In this document: piece by piece, positions 9,212 through 17,459 of the stretch
Position numbering within the stretch: position 1 is the stretch's first letter
Layout: the number at the start of each line of letters is the position of its first letter
Source: Lachnospiraceae bacterium
Lineage (GTDB): Bacteria; Bacillota; Clostridia; Lachnospirales; Lachnospiraceae
NCBI GenBank assembly: GCA_016286555.1
Contig: JAEETA010000018.1
Location: forward strand, 1-48,266
DNA length: 48,266 bases
Direction of reading: 5' to 3'
The notes under the pieces: generated by a model
What the model saw: the letters and a program-made list of their open reading frames with translations, nothing else
Database searches by the model: none
Told to the model about the DNA's origin: nothing
Translations under genes and position numbers: made by a program

Positions 9212-11098
9212 ATGACTGCCGGATTTGATTTTGAAGAAGAATTAAAAAAACTTCCCAAATCTCCGGGTGTCTATATCATGCATGACGCCTCCGACGGGAT
9301 CCTCTATGTCGGTAAGGCGGTCAATCTCCACAATCGTGTGAGATCCTATTTTCGCAAAAATATCGGGCGCGGGCCCGCCATCGATCAGATGGTGGCCCGC
9401 ATTGCCTGGTTTGAGTACATTGTCACGGATTCGGAGCTGGAGGCTCTGGTTCTGGAGAACAATCTCATCAAGGAGCATTCGCCCAAATACAATACCCTTT
9501 TAAAGGACGATAAAACCTACCCCTACATCAAGGTGACCCTGGGAGAAGAGTACCCCAGGATCCTTTTTTCCCGTACCATGAAAAAGGACCGTTCCCGGTA
9601 TTTCGGTCCCTACAGCAGCGCCGCGGCGGTGAAGGATACCATCGACCTTCTGAACAAGCTTTTCTGCCTCCGGACCTGCAACCGGAACCTGCCCCGGGAC
9701 ATCGGTCTCGAGCGCCCCTGCCTGAACCATCATATCCATCAGTGCAGCGCCCCCTGTAACGGCTACATCACCAAAGAGGAGTACCGTGCATCGGTGGACA
9801 GGGCCCTGGATTTCCTGGGGGGAAATGTGGCGCCCATCTTAAACGAGCTGGAGCGGAAAATGAAGGACGCGGCGGAGAGCATGGACTTCGAGAAGGCCGC
9901 AGAGTACCGGGATCTCATTGAGAGTGCCCGGAGCATCGCCCAGAAGCAGAAGATTTCCGACACCGAGGGAGAAGACAAGGATGTCATCGCCATCTTCCGG
10001 GATCAGGATGAAGTGGTGGTGCAGGTCTTCTTTGTCCGTGACGGGAAGCTCATCGGCAGGGAACATTACTACATGACACACGTGTCGGGAAATGACAACG
10101 CCGAGATCCTGCAGGACTTTATCAAGCAGTTTTACGCGGGAACCCCTTTCCTGCCCAGAGAACTCATGATCCAGTACGAGATCGAGGATGCGGGACTCAT
10201 CGAGGAATGGCTCAGCGCCCGCAGAGGCTCCAGAGTCTATATCCGTGTGCCGAAGATCGGCAGTAAGGAAAAACTGGTGGAGATGGCCTGCGAAAATGCC
10301 CGCCTGGTCCTGATGAACGACCGTGAGCGGGTCCGCAGAGAGGAAGGCCGCACCATAGGCGCCGTGAAGGAGATCTGCGAACTCCTGAAACTGGAAAATG
10401 CGGACCGGATGGAAGCCTTCGATATCTCCAACACCAACGGTTTCGAGAATGTGGCTTCCATGGTGGTCTTTGAAAAGGGCAAGCCCAAACGCAGTGATTA
10501 CCGGAAGTTCCGGATCCGCTCCGTGGCGGGGCCCAACGATTACGAGTGCATGCGGGAAGCCCTCACCAGACGCTTTACCCATGGTATCGAGGAAGGCAGA
10601 GAGCGCAGGGAGCAGCAGCTGGATCCCGAGTTGGGGAGCTTTTCCAGACTGCCGGATCTCCTCCTCATGGACGGCGGCAGAGGCCAGGTAAACATCGCCC
10701 TGGAAGTGCTGGAAAGTCTGGGGCTGCAGATCCCCGTGGCAGGTATGGTGAAGGACGATTATCACAGGACCCGGGGCATCTACTTTGAAAATGTGGAGAT
10801 CCCCATCGACATCCATTCCGAGGGCTTTAAGCTGGTGACCAGGATCCAGGACGAGGCCCACCGTTTTGCCATCGAATATCACAAGTCCCTTCGCGGGAAA
10901 GCCCAGATCAAATCTGTGCTGGACGATATCCCCGGTGTGGGACCTGCCCGCAGAAAGGCCCTGATGCGGCATTACGACTCCATCGAGCGCATCGCCGAAG
11001 CCTCCGCGGAAGAGCTGGCGCAGATCCCCGAGATCAGCGCTGCGGCGGCGGAGAATATTTTCCGGTTTTTCCGCGAAAAGCGCGGGGAGGATGCGTAA
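9212..11098 (+). CDS. uvrC: Excinuclease ABC subunit C
   Basis: Makes both incisions around bulky DNA lesions together with UvrA and UvrB. The N-terminal GIY-YIG nuclease domain contains [24 protein letters not shown] (UvrB-binding) motif is at about residues 205-240. The central/C-terminal RNase H-like endonuclease contains FDISNTNG and [10 protein letters not shown]. Tandem helix-hairpin-helix motifs near the end contain [15 protein letters not shown] prefer the ATG at 9212, which has AGGA seven bases upstream, over the TTG two codons earlier. About 628 residues, full length. Confidence 0.96.
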   Translation: MTAGFDFEEELKKLPKSPGVYIMHDASDGILYVGKAVNLHNRVRSYFRKNIGRGPAIDQMVARIAWFEYIVTDSELEALVLENNLIKEHSPKYNTLLKDDKTYPYIKVTLGEEYPRILFSRTMKKDRSRYFGPYSSAAAVKDTIDLLNKLFCLRTCNRNLPRDIGLERPCLNHHIHQCSAPCNGYITKEEYRASVDRALDFLGGNVAPILNELERKMKDAAESMDFEKAAEYRDLIESARSIAQKQKISDTEGEDKDVIAIFRDQDEVVVQVFFVRDGKLIGREHYYMTHVSGNDNAEILQDFIKQFYAGTPFLPRELMIQYEIEDAGLIEEWLSARRGSRVYIRVPKIGSKEKLVEMACENARLVLMNDRERVRREEGRTIGAVKEICELLKLENADRMEAFDISNTNGFENVASMVVFEKGKPKRSDYRKFRIRSVAGPNDYECMREALTRRFTHGIEEGRERREQQLDPELGSFSRLPDLLLMDGGRGQVNIALEVLESLGLQIPVAGMVKDDYHRTRGIYFENVEIPIDIHSEGFKLVTRIQDEAHRFAIEYHKSLRGKAQIKSVLDDIPGVGPARRKALMRHYDSIERIAEASAEELAQIPEISAAAAENIFRFFREKRGEDA

Positions 11099-11104
11099 GT
11101 GCTC

Positions 11105-11133
11105 TTTCAATGAAAAGGCGCCCGTGGTAAAAT
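11105..11133 (+). promoter_or_regulatory. Candidate extended -10 promoter of hprK
   Basis: TGG-TAAAAT (11125-11133) with a weak -35, TTTCAA at 11105-11110. The same 16-base string CCGTGGTAAAATGGAA recurs on the minus strand upstream of the DUF4214 gene. That supports its being a real promoter element in this genome. Confidence 0.5.
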
Positions 11134-11172
11134 GGAACATGTCTGAGGGTACGCCCGGAAAGGAAGGTAGCC

Positions 11173-12120
11173 ATGGCAAGTGTCAAACTGACAAAGCTCA
11201 TCGAGAAAATGAAACTGGAGAATCTGACCCCCGAAGTCCCCGTGGACAAGGTGCGGATCAGTCAGCCCGATATCAACCGTCCCGCATTGCAGATCGCGGG
11301 ATATTTCGAATATTTCGACGCATCCCGTATCCAGATCATCGGATACGTGGAGTATTCCTACATGCAGAATGCTCTGGGGGATGACAATGCAAAGAGGGAG
11401 TCCTACACGAAGCTGATGGACAATCACATTCCCGCCATCATCTTCTGCCGTGGCTTAAAGCCCGACGACATCTTCCTGGATGTTGCCAGACAGACCCACA
11501 CCCCCGTTTTTTCCACCACGGAAGCAACCTCCGCATTTACTGCGGAGATCATCCGCTGGCTCAATGAGGAACTGGCTCCCTGCATTTCCGTGCACGGCGT
11601 TCTGGTGGACGTCTACGGCGAAGGCGTGCTGATCACCGGCGAGAGCGGCATCGGTAAATCCGAGGCAGCCCTGGAGCTCATCAAGCGCGGACACCGTCTC
11701 GTTACCGACGATGTGGTAGAGCTGCGTAAGATCAGCGACGATCTGCTCATGGGTTCCGCACCTGACATCACCAAGCACTTCATCGAGCTCCGCGGCATTG
11801 GTATCGTGGACGTGAAGGCCCTCTTCGGTGCTTCCTCCGTCAAGGACAAGCAGCAGGTGGACCTGGTGATCCGCCTGGAGGACTGGGACAAGGACAAGGA
11901 TTACGACCGCCTGGGTCTGGAGGAAAATTACACCGAGTACCTGGGGAATAAACTGATCTGCCACAACATCCCGGTGCGTCCGGGCAGAAACCTGGCCATC
12001 ATCTGTGAGTCCGCGGCAGTCAACTATCGTCAGAAAAAGATGGGCTACAATGCGGCCCAGGAGCTTTACAAGAGAGTTCAGGAATCTCTGGCAAAGAAGA
12101 GAGAAGAGGAGGAAGAGTAA
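11173..12120 (+). CDS. hprK: HPr kinase/phosphorylase
   Basis: Phosphorylates and dephosphorylates Ser46 of HPr/Crh in response to glycolytic state, the trigger of CcpA-type catabolite control. The N-terminal domain (about 1-130) is followed by the P-loop kinase domain with Walker A GESGIGKSEAALELIKRGH and the family motif LRGIGIVDVKALFGASSVK. Length 315 is normal. It opens a tight gene string, hprK-glcK-murB-rapZ-whiA-crh. Only two bases separate it from glcK. Both Ser-type HPr relatives in this window (15843 and 37004) are plausible substrates. Confidence 0.96.
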   Translation: MASVKLTKLIEKMKLENLTPEVPVDKVRISQPDINRPALQIAGYFEYFDASRIQIIGYVEYSYMQNALGDDNAKRESYTKLMDNHIPAIIFCRGLKPDDIFLDVARQTHTPVFSTTEATSAFTAEIIRWLNEELAPCISVHGVLVDVYGEGVLITGESGIGKSEAALELIKRGHRLVTDDVVELRKISDDLLMGSAPDITKHFIELRGIGIVDVKALFGASSVKDKQQVDLVIRLEDWDKDKDYDRLGLEENYTEYLGNKLICHNIPVRPGRNLAIICESAAVNYRQKKMGYNAAQELYKRVQESLAKKREEEEE

Positions 12121-12122
12121 CA

Positions 12123-13082
12123 ATGGCTTATGTGTTCGGCGTTGACATCGGAGGGACCACCGTCAAGCTGGGTCTGTTCGGAGGAGATGAGACCGTCATC
12201 GAAAAATGGGAGATCCCCACTCGTACGGAGGACGGCGGTAAGCAGATCGTTCCCGATGTGGCAGCCTCCATTCTGGAAAAAATGAAAGAGCACGGCATTG
12301 CAAAGGAAGAGGTCCTGGGCATCGGCATGGGAGCTCCCGGCGCAGTGGACGATAACGGTTATATGAGCGGCGGCGCGGTGAACCTGGGCTGGGCACCCTT
12401 CAACCTGAAGGACGCGGCTGAGGAAGCCACCGGCGGTATCCCCGTCATCGCAGCCAACGACGCCAACGTGGCGGCTTACGGTGAGATGTGGAAGGGCGGC
12501 GGCCGCGGCAACAGCAACGTGGTGGCAGTGACCCTGGGCACCGGTGTCGGCGGCGGCATCATCGTGGGTGGCAGACTCCTGACCGGCGCTACCGGCGCAG
12601 GCGGTGAGATCGGACACATCCACATCGTGGATGAGGAGACCGATGTGTGCGGATGCGGACATTGCGGATGCCTGGAGCAGTACGCTTCCGCTACCGGTGT
12701 GGTGCGTCTGGCGAAGAGACGCCTGGCAGAGGATGACAAGGCATCCGTCCTTCGTGAGGGCGAGATCAGTGCAAAGGCAGTGTTTGATGCGGTAAAGGCA
12801 GGAGATGCAGTAGCCATCGAGATCGCAGAGCGCTTCGGTTATTACCTGGGCAAGGGCCTGGCAGCGGTTGCAAACGTGATCAATCCCGAGATCTTCGTCA
12901 TCGGCGGCGGCGTGTCCAAGGCAGGCGAGATCCTCCTTTCCTTTGTGGAGCCCAATTTCCAGAAATACGTCTTCCCTCCCTGCAGACATGCCCGTTTCTC
13001 CCTGGCACAGCTGGGCAATGACGCAGGCATCACAGGCGCGGCAGGAATGGTATTCGAGAAAGAGAAAGTAAATGCTGGGTGA
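12123..13082 (+). CDS. glcK: ROK family glucokinase
   Basis: Phosphorylates free glucose to glucose-6-phosphate with ATP. The ATP-binding motif is VDIGGTTVKLGLF. The sugar-binding residues lie in IAANDANVAAYGE, with GAGGEIGHIHI following. The ROK zinc/metal motif CGCGHCGCLEQYAS is complete. Length 319 is typical. The end overlaps the murB start by 11 bases, so the two genes are translationally coupled. A glucokinase inside the hprK-rapZ-whiA cluster ties glucose entry to catabolite signalling. Confidence 0.94.
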   Translation: MAYVFGVDIGGTTVKLGLFGGDETVIEKWEIPTRTEDGGKQIVPDVAASILEKMKEHGIAKEEVLGIGMGAPGAVDDNGYMSGGAVNLGWAPFNLKDAAEEATGGIPVIAANDANVAAYGEMWKGGGRGNSNVVAVTLGTGVGGGIIVGGRLLTGATGAGGEIGHIHIVDEETDVCGCGHCGCLEQYASATGVVRLAKRRLAEDDKASVLREGEISAKAVFDAVKAGDAVAIEIAERFGYYLGKGLAAVANVINPEIFVIGGGVSKAGEILLSFVEPNFQKYVFPPCRHARFSLAQLGNDAGITGAAGMVFEKEKVNAG

Positions 13083-13998
13083 ATCCTTACTGAAGAAAAT
13101 CAGGGAATACCTGCCGGAGGAACAGATCTTTCTGAACCAGTCCCTGAAGGATATGACCACCTTCCGGACGGGCGGGAGCTGCAGCTGTCTGCTGGAGATT
13201 GACACCGAAGAACAGCTCTGTCAGCTGATCCGGCTCTTTGGCCGGACGGAGCAGCCCTACTTTATCCTGGGCAACGGCAGTAATACGCTGGTGAAGGACG
13301 CGGGCTATTCCGGCATCGTGCTTCACATCGACCGGTCCATGGACGCCATCACCGTGGAGGGCAACATCATCACGGCGGAGGCGGGAGCAATGCTTTCCAA
13401 GGTTTCCCGCGTAGCGGCGGAGCACGGACTTTCCGGTTTGGAATTTGCAGCCGGGATCCCCGGTTCCGTTGGCGGCGGCGTTGTCATGAACGCCGGTGCC
13501 TATGACGGCGAGATGAAGGACGTGGTAAAAAGCGTTCGCGTGGTGGGCAAGGACGGCGAGATCCTGGACCTTCGCGGAAGCGCCATGGAGTTCGGGTATC
13601 GCACCTCCGTTTTGCGGAACCGTCCCTTTGTGGTGACGGCGGTCACCTTTGAACTTGCCCCCGGAAATCAGGAAGAGATCCTGGCAAAAATGGAAGACTT
13701 TAACCGGAGACGCCGGGAGAAGCAACCCCTGGAATACCCCAGCGCAGGCAGTACCTTTAAGCGCCCCGAAGGGTATTATGCAGGGAAGCTGATCATGGAT
13801 GCCGGCATGCGCGGCTTCCAGATCGGCGGTGCCAGAGTTTCCGACAAGCATTGCGGATTTATCATCAACGCAGGCGGTGCCTCTGCTTCGGACATCCTGG
13901 ATGTCATGGGAGAGGTGCAGGACAGAGTCTATGCCTGCTTCGGCGTAAAGCTGGAACCCGAGGTCGTGGTACTGGGAGATCCGGAGAAAAAAGCGTGA
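13072..13998 (+). CDS. murB: UDP-N-acetylenolpyruvoylglucosamine reductase
   Basis: FAD- and NADPH-dependent second step of UDP-MurNAc synthesis for peptidoglycan. The FAD-binding PCMH-type domain shows TFRTGGSCSCLLEIDTE and YFILGNGSNTLVKDAGY. The substrate domain shows GLEFAAGIPGSVGGGVVMNAGAY and the catalytic Ser region YPSAGSTFKRPEG. It ends ARVSDKHCGFIINAGGASASDI, as in type II MurB. At 308 residues it is full length. It overlaps glcK and runs close to rapZ. Confidence 0.96.
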   Translation: MLGESLLKKIREYLPEEQIFLNQSLKDMTTFRTGGSCSCLLEIDTEEQLCQLIRLFGRTEQPYFILGNGSNTLVKDAGYSGIVLHIDRSMDAITVEGNIITAEAGAMLSKVSRVAAEHGLSGLEFAAGIPGSVGGGVVMNAGAYDGEMKDVVKSVRVVGKDGEILDLRGSAMEFGYRTSVLRNRPFVVTAVTFELAPGNQEEILAKMEDFNRRRREKQPLEYPSAGSTFKRPEGYYAGKLIMDAGMRGFQIGGARVSDKHCGFIINAGGASASDILDVMGEVQDRVYACFGVKLEPEVVVLGDPEKKA

Positions 13999-14028
13999 GG
14001 TAATGCCCGGCGTGGCATGGAGGAGAAC

Positions 14029-14895
14029 ATGAGATTTGTGGTCGTGACGGGGCTCAGCGGCGGCGGAAAGGCCACCTCCCTGAAAATGCTGGAGGATATG
14101 GGATTTTTCTGCGTCGACAATCTGCCCATCTCCCTGCTCTCCACCTTTACGGAGCTTCTGGCGCAGCAGCCGAACTCCGAGGTTCAGAAGGTGGCACTGG
14201 GGTTGGACGTGCGTACGGGAAATGTTCATGAGCTTCCCGCAGCACTGGAAGATCTGAAAAATCACGGATACCAGGTCGAGACCCTCTTCATGGAGTGCAG
14301 CGACGAGACCCTGATCCGCAGATACAAGGAAAGCAGACGCTCCCATCCCCTCTCTCCGGAAGGACGCGTGGAGGACGGCATCGCCGAGGAGCGCAAGGTC
14401 CTGGCCACCATCAAGGCCCGGGCCGATTACATCATCGACAGCAGCAATCTGCTGACCCGTGAACTGAAGGAAGAGCTGGAGCGGATCTTCATCGGCAACG
14501 AAGAGTACACCAACCTCATGATCACCGTCCTCTCCTTCGGATTCAAGCACGGGATCCCCACCGATTCCGATCTGGTACTGGATGTGCGATTCCTCCCCAA
14601 TCCCTTCTATGTGGAGGATCTCCGGCATAAGACCGGTCTGGACGCTGAGGTGCGGGATTACGTCATGCAGTTCCCCGAGGCCGGAGAATTCCTGGACAAG
14701 ACCGAGGATCTGCTGAAATTCCTGATCCCCAACTATATCAAAGAAGGCAAGACCAGCCTCGTCATCAGCATCGGCTGCACCGGCGGAAAGCACCGCAGCG
14801 TGACGCTGGCGATGGAGCTCTATAAGCGCGTGAAGGCCATGGGTCATTACGGCGTGAACCTCTCCCACCGGGATGTGCGTGTATCCGGCACCTGA
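14029..14895 (+). CDS. rapZ: RapZ/YvcJ family nucleotide-binding protein
   Basis: A P-loop protein whose family links cell-wall precursor levels to RNA or metabolic control; its role in Firmicutes is poorly defined. The start at 14029 has GGAGG five bases upstream, which better fits the family start MRFVVVTG than the ATG at 14017. Markers are VTGLSGGGKATSLKMLED, VDNLPISLLSTF and the C-terminal SIGCTGGKHRSVTLAMEL. In the Walker A motif the Ser/Thr after Lys14 is Ala15, so Mg-nucleotide handling may be weakened. The classic glmR (yvcK) gene between rapZ and whiA is absent here. Confidence 0.93.
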   Translation: MRFVVVTGLSGGGKATSLKMLEDMGFFCVDNLPISLLSTFTELLAQQPNSEVQKVALGLDVRTGNVHELPAALEDLKNHGYQVETLFMECSDETLIRRYKESRRSHPLSPEGRVEDGIAEERKVLATIKARADYIIDSSNLLTRELKEELERIFIGNEEYTNLMITVLSFGFKHGIPTDSDLVLDVRFLPNPFYVEDLRHKTGLDAEVRDYVMQFPEAGEFLDKTEDLLKFLIPNYIKEGKTSLVISIGCTGGKHRSVTLAMELYKRVKAMGHYGVNLSHRDVRVSGT

Positions 14896-14916
14896 CGAAA
14901 GGGCTACGGTACGAAT

Positions 14917-15783
14917 ATGTCTTATTCATCCAAAGTCCGGGACGAACTGACAGGCAAGATCAGTCCCGCCAGACACTGTCAGCTGGCAGAGCTGGCCGCC
15001 ATCACCCATTTCTGCGGACAGATCGGAAGGACCGATGACGGGATCTGCCACATCGGGTTCGTGACGGAAAAGGAAACCCTTGTGAAAAAGGGCTTTACTT
15101 TACTGAAAAAAACATTTAACATTGATAGCGTCGTCGGCATCACCCCTGAGAAACTGCAGGATATTCTGGCGGTTCTGGGGGATTTTGATGAACCGGTGAA
15201 TCCGCTTCTTTTGAAAAATTCCTGTTGTCAGCGTGCATTTTTGCGCGGGGCATTCCTGAGCGTGGGATCCGTCAGCGATCCGACCAAGGGGTACCATCTG
15301 GAGTTTGTCTGTCCCGACGAGGAAAAGGCGGAACAGATCCGAAGCATCATCGGTGATTTTGATATTGACGCTCGTGTCATAACCAGGAAGAAATACCACG
15401 TGGTGTACCTCAAGGAGGGAAATGCCATCGTGGATCTGCTGAACGTGATGGAAGCGCCCATCTCCCTGATGGAACTGGTGAACACCCAGATCTACAAGGA
15501 TGTGAGCAATACGGTGAATCGGCGGGTGAACTGTGAGATTTCCAACATCCGCAAGACCGTCACCGCTTCCGCCAGACAGATAGAAGATATAGAGATCATT
15601 CGGACCCGCATGGGTCTGGACCGGCTGCCCGCCCCCCTGCGGGAGATGGCCGAAGTACGGCTGGAGAATCCGGACGCATCCCTGAAGGACCTCGGGGAGT
15701 GCATGGACCCGCCGGTGGGGAAGTCAGGCGTCAATCACAGACTGCGCAAGCTCAGCGAGATTGCGGATTCTTTGAGAGACTGA
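14917..15783 (+). CDS. whiA: DNA-binding protein WhiA
   Basis: Sporulation/cell-division regulator-type protein: a degenerate LAGLIDADG homing-endonuclease-like N-terminal domain fused to a C-terminal helix-turn-helix. Markers are MSYSSKVRDEL, CCQRAFLRGAFLSVGSVSDP, YHLEFVC and NRRVNCEISNIRKTVTASARQ. The C-terminal HTH is MAEVRLENPDASLKDLGE followed by GKSGVNHRLRKL. Length 288 is slightly short of the usual ~310. It directly follows rapZ (21 bases) and precedes crh, a conserved Firmicute order. Confidence 0.94.
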   Translation: MSYSSKVRDELTGKISPARHCQLAELAAITHFCGQIGRTDDGICHIGFVTEKETLVKKGFTLLKKTFNIDSVVGITPEKLQDILAVLGDFDEPVNPLLLKNSCCQRAFLRGAFLSVGSVSDPTKGYHLEFVCPDEEKAEQIRSIIGDFDIDARVITRKKYHVVYLKEGNAIVDLLNVMEAPISLMELVNTQIYKDVSNTVNRRVNCEISNIRKTVTASARQIEDIEIIRTRMGLDRLPAPLREMAEVRLENPDASLKDLGECMDPPVGKSGVNHRLRKLSEIADSLRD

Positions 15784-15823
15784 GGAGTTTTTGTTCTTGA
15801 GGAGTTTTAGGTTTTGAGGAGTG
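15781..15823 (+). repeat. Three tandem TTGAGGAGT-type repeats ahead of crh
   Basis: TGAGGAGTTTT (15781-15791), TTGAGGAGTTTT (15797-15808) and TTGAGGAGTG (15814-15823) follow one another with a period of ~17 bases. Each contains an SD-like GAGGAG. The genuine ribosome site AGGAGG for crh comes just after. Confidence 0.6.
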
Positions 15824-15842
15824 TTGTTAGGAGGATCGAATT

Positions 15843-16103
15843 ATGGTAAAGAAGCAGGTCACGATCAAACTGGAAAAGGGCATGGAGGCAAGTCCCATCG
15901 CACTGCTGGTGCAGGAAGCAAGCCACTATGACAGCAAGATCTATCTGGAGACCGGCACAAAGAAAGTCAATGCAAAGAGCATCATGGGAATGATGAGCCT
16001 GGGCATGGACAACGGCGACGAGCTGACCGTTATTGCCGACGGTGAGGACGAGAAAAAGGCCGCTGACGGTATTGAGAAATTTTTGACGGGAAATGCGAAA
16101 TAA
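15843..16103 (+). CDS. crh: Crh-like HPr family protein (His15 replaced by Glu)
   Basis: An 86-residue HPr-fold protein. Ser46, the HprK target, is conserved in KKVNAKSIMGMMSLGM. The PTS phosphoacceptor His15 is replaced by Glu15 and Arg17 by Ser (GMEASPIALLVQEAS). It therefore cannot pass phosphate in the sugar PTS. This matches the logic of Bacillus Crh, where residue 15 is Gln and which serves only as a CcpA corepressor; that parallel is inference from family knowledge. Position at the end of the hprK-rapZ-whiA string supports the assignment. Confidence 0.88.
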   Translation: MVKKQVTIKLEKGMEASPIALLVQEASHYDSKIYLETGTKKVNAKSIMGMMSLGMDNGDELTVIADGEDEKKAADGIEKFLTGNAK

Positions 16104-16131
16104 CCCGATGTATTCGGACCCTTTCTATGGT

Positions 16132-16155
16132 ATAACAGACCTGAAGGTCTGTTAT
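16132..16155 (+). other. Perfect 10-bp hairpin between crh and fba
   Basis: ATAACAGACC and GGTCTGTTAT pair around a TGAA loop. No T-run follows, so it is either a weak terminator for the upstream operon or an RNA-processing/stability element. Confidence 0.55.
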
Positions 16156-16189
16156 CGAGGATGTATTGTAGATATAATACTGCAACATG

Positions 16190-16198
16190 TGGTATAAT
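16190..16198 (+). promoter_or_regulatory. Extended -10 promoter of fba
   Basis: TG-G-TATAAT at 16190-16198. A further TATAAT sits at 16173-16178. There is no good -35 for either. It lies ~60 bases before fba. Confidence 0.6.
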
Positions 16199-16259
16199 TT
16201 GTGCAGTGCCGTGTGCGAGAGTCACACGGATGATCTAAATTAAAAGGAGGGTTTTCAAA

Positions 16260-17129
16260 ATGCTGGTAAATGCAAAAGATATGCTGAACAAGGCTAAGGC
16301 AGGCCACTATGCCGTAGGTCACTTCAACATCAACAATCTGGAGTGGACCAAGGCAATTCTCCTGACTGCCAAGGAGCTCAGAAGCCCCGTTATCCTGGGC
16401 GTTTCCGAGGGCGCAGGCAAGTACATGGGCGGCTACCACGTAGTCGTGAACATGGTAAACGGACTGCTGAAGGATCTTGATATTGATGTTCCCGTAGCAC
16501 TGCATCTGGATCACGGTACTTACGAAGGATGCTACAAGTGCATCGAGGCAGGTTTCTCTTCCATCATGTTTGACGGTTCTCACTATCCCATCGCTGAGAA
16601 CATTGAGAAGACCAAGGAGCTGGTGAAGGCTGCTCATGACAGAGGCCTTTCCATCGAGGCTGAGGTTGGTGCTATCGGCGGCGAAGAGGACGGCGTTGTG
16701 GGAATGGGCGAGTGCGCTGATCCCGACGAGTGCAAGCAGATCGCTGATCTGGGTGTTGATTTCCTGGCAGCAGGTATCGGCAACATCCACGGCAAGTATC
16801 CCGCTAACTGGGCAGGACTTTCCTTCGAGACTCTGGATGCCATCCAGCAGAAGACCGGTGATCTTCCTCTGGTGCTTCACGGCGGTACCGGAATCCCCGC
16901 TGACATGGTCAAGAAGGCCATCAACCTGGGCGTTTCCAAGGTAAACGTGAATACCGAGTGCCAGCTTTCCTTCGCTGATGCTACCAGAAAGTACATCGAG
17001 GCAGGCAAGGACCTGGAAGGCAAGGGCTTCGATCCCAGAAAGCTTCTGGCTCCCGGCTTTGAGGCTATCAAGGCTACCGTTAAGGAGAAGATGGAGATGT
17101 TCGGTTCTGTCGGCAAGGCTGACGAATAA
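16260..17129 (+). CDS. fba: Class II fructose-1,6-bisphosphate aldolase
   Basis: Zinc-dependent cleavage of fructose-1,6-bisphosphate to glyceraldehyde-3-phosphate and dihydroxyacetone phosphate in glycolysis/gluconeogenesis. The catalytic/zinc region is ALHLDHGTYEGCYKCIEAGF (D84, H85), followed by SSIMFDGSHYPIAENI. Further motifs are EAEVGAIGGEEDG and the zinc/phosphate-binding VLHGGTGIPADMVKKA with NVNTECQLSFADA. Length 289 is typical of the short class IIB type. It has a strong AGGAGG site, its own promoter and terminator. Codon choice looks like that of a highly expressed gene. Confidence 0.95.
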   Translation: MLVNAKDMLNKAKAGHYAVGHFNINNLEWTKAILLTAKELRSPVILGVSEGAGKYMGGYHVVVNMVNGLLKDLDIDVPVALHLDHGTYEGCYKCIEAGFSSIMFDGSHYPIAENIEKTKELVKAAHDRGLSIEAEVGAIGGEEDGVVGMGECADPDECKQIADLGVDFLAAGIGNIHGKYPANWAGLSFETLDAIQQKTGDLPLVLHGGTGIPADMVKKAINLGVSKVNVNTECQLSFADATRKYIEAGKDLEGKGFDPRKLLAPGFEAIKATVKEKMEMFGSVGKADE

Positions 17130-17161
17130 TCCAAAAATGAAAAAGCCCCTGAAAAGGGAGG

Positions 17162-17190
17162 ATGCCAGGTATCCAATGGATACCTGGCAT
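17162..17190 (+). terminator. Terminator-like hairpin after fba
   Basis: ATGCCAGGTATCC (17162-17174) pairs perfectly over 13 bp with GGATACCTGGCAT (17178-17190) around AAT. A short TTATTAT tract follows. Confidence 0.75.
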
Positions 17191-17192
17191 TT

Positions 17193-17281
17193 ATTATGAA
17201 AAAGTTTTAAACTTGTAAGCAATCTTGACAATTGAGCGCGCCCTGTGCGGTCAATTGTATATTATGAAAAAGTTTTAAACT
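17193..17281. repeat. Pair of 21-base direct repeats (ATTATGAAAAAGTTTTAAAC-type)
   Basis: Identical 21-base copies at 17193-17213 and 17261-17281, 68 bases apart start to start. Each contains the near-palindrome AGTTTTAAACT and formally a mini-frame ATG AAA AAG TTT TAA. Between them lies the inverted repeat ACAATTGA...TCAATTGT. Function unknown. Confidence 0.7.
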
Positions 17282-17403
17282 GATGTAAGCTGTTTTGTGC
17301 TTTTCAGTTTACTGTGTAAAAGTGTCCGAAAAACAAAGGAAAATAAAATAATCCTTGAAGAAAATGTAAACGGAATGTGAACAGAGCGGACAGATTTCCA
17401 CGA

Positions 17404-17439
17404 AAAAGACCCGGCTCCGGCTGGATTGCCGGGGCCGGG
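17404..17439 (-). terminator. Intrinsic terminator of the cyclophilin gene
   Basis: On the minus strand CCCGGCCCCGGC pairs with GCCGGAGCCGGG (one mismatch) around AATCCA, followed by TCTTTTT. Confidence 0.85.
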
Positions 17440-17459
17440 CCGAAACATTTTGGTACGGA

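Larger units (their letters stand above)
17130..17459. other. 330-base convergent intergenic region
   Basis: Between fba and the cyclophilin gene. It holds the fba terminator, a pair of 21-base direct repeats, an ACAATTGA/TCAATTGT inverted repeat (17228-17258) and the cyclophilin terminator. No credible coding sequence is seen. Confidence 0.7.

Noticed and set aside
13087..14868. 593-residue antisense frame opposite murB-rapZ
   Set aside because: Spans two well-recognised sense genes and their junction; codon-bias shadow.
17225..17230. TTGACA as a -35 box in the fba-cyclophilin gap
   Set aside because: No -10 at 16-18 bases; the box belongs to the flank of an inverted repeat and no gene follows in that direction.
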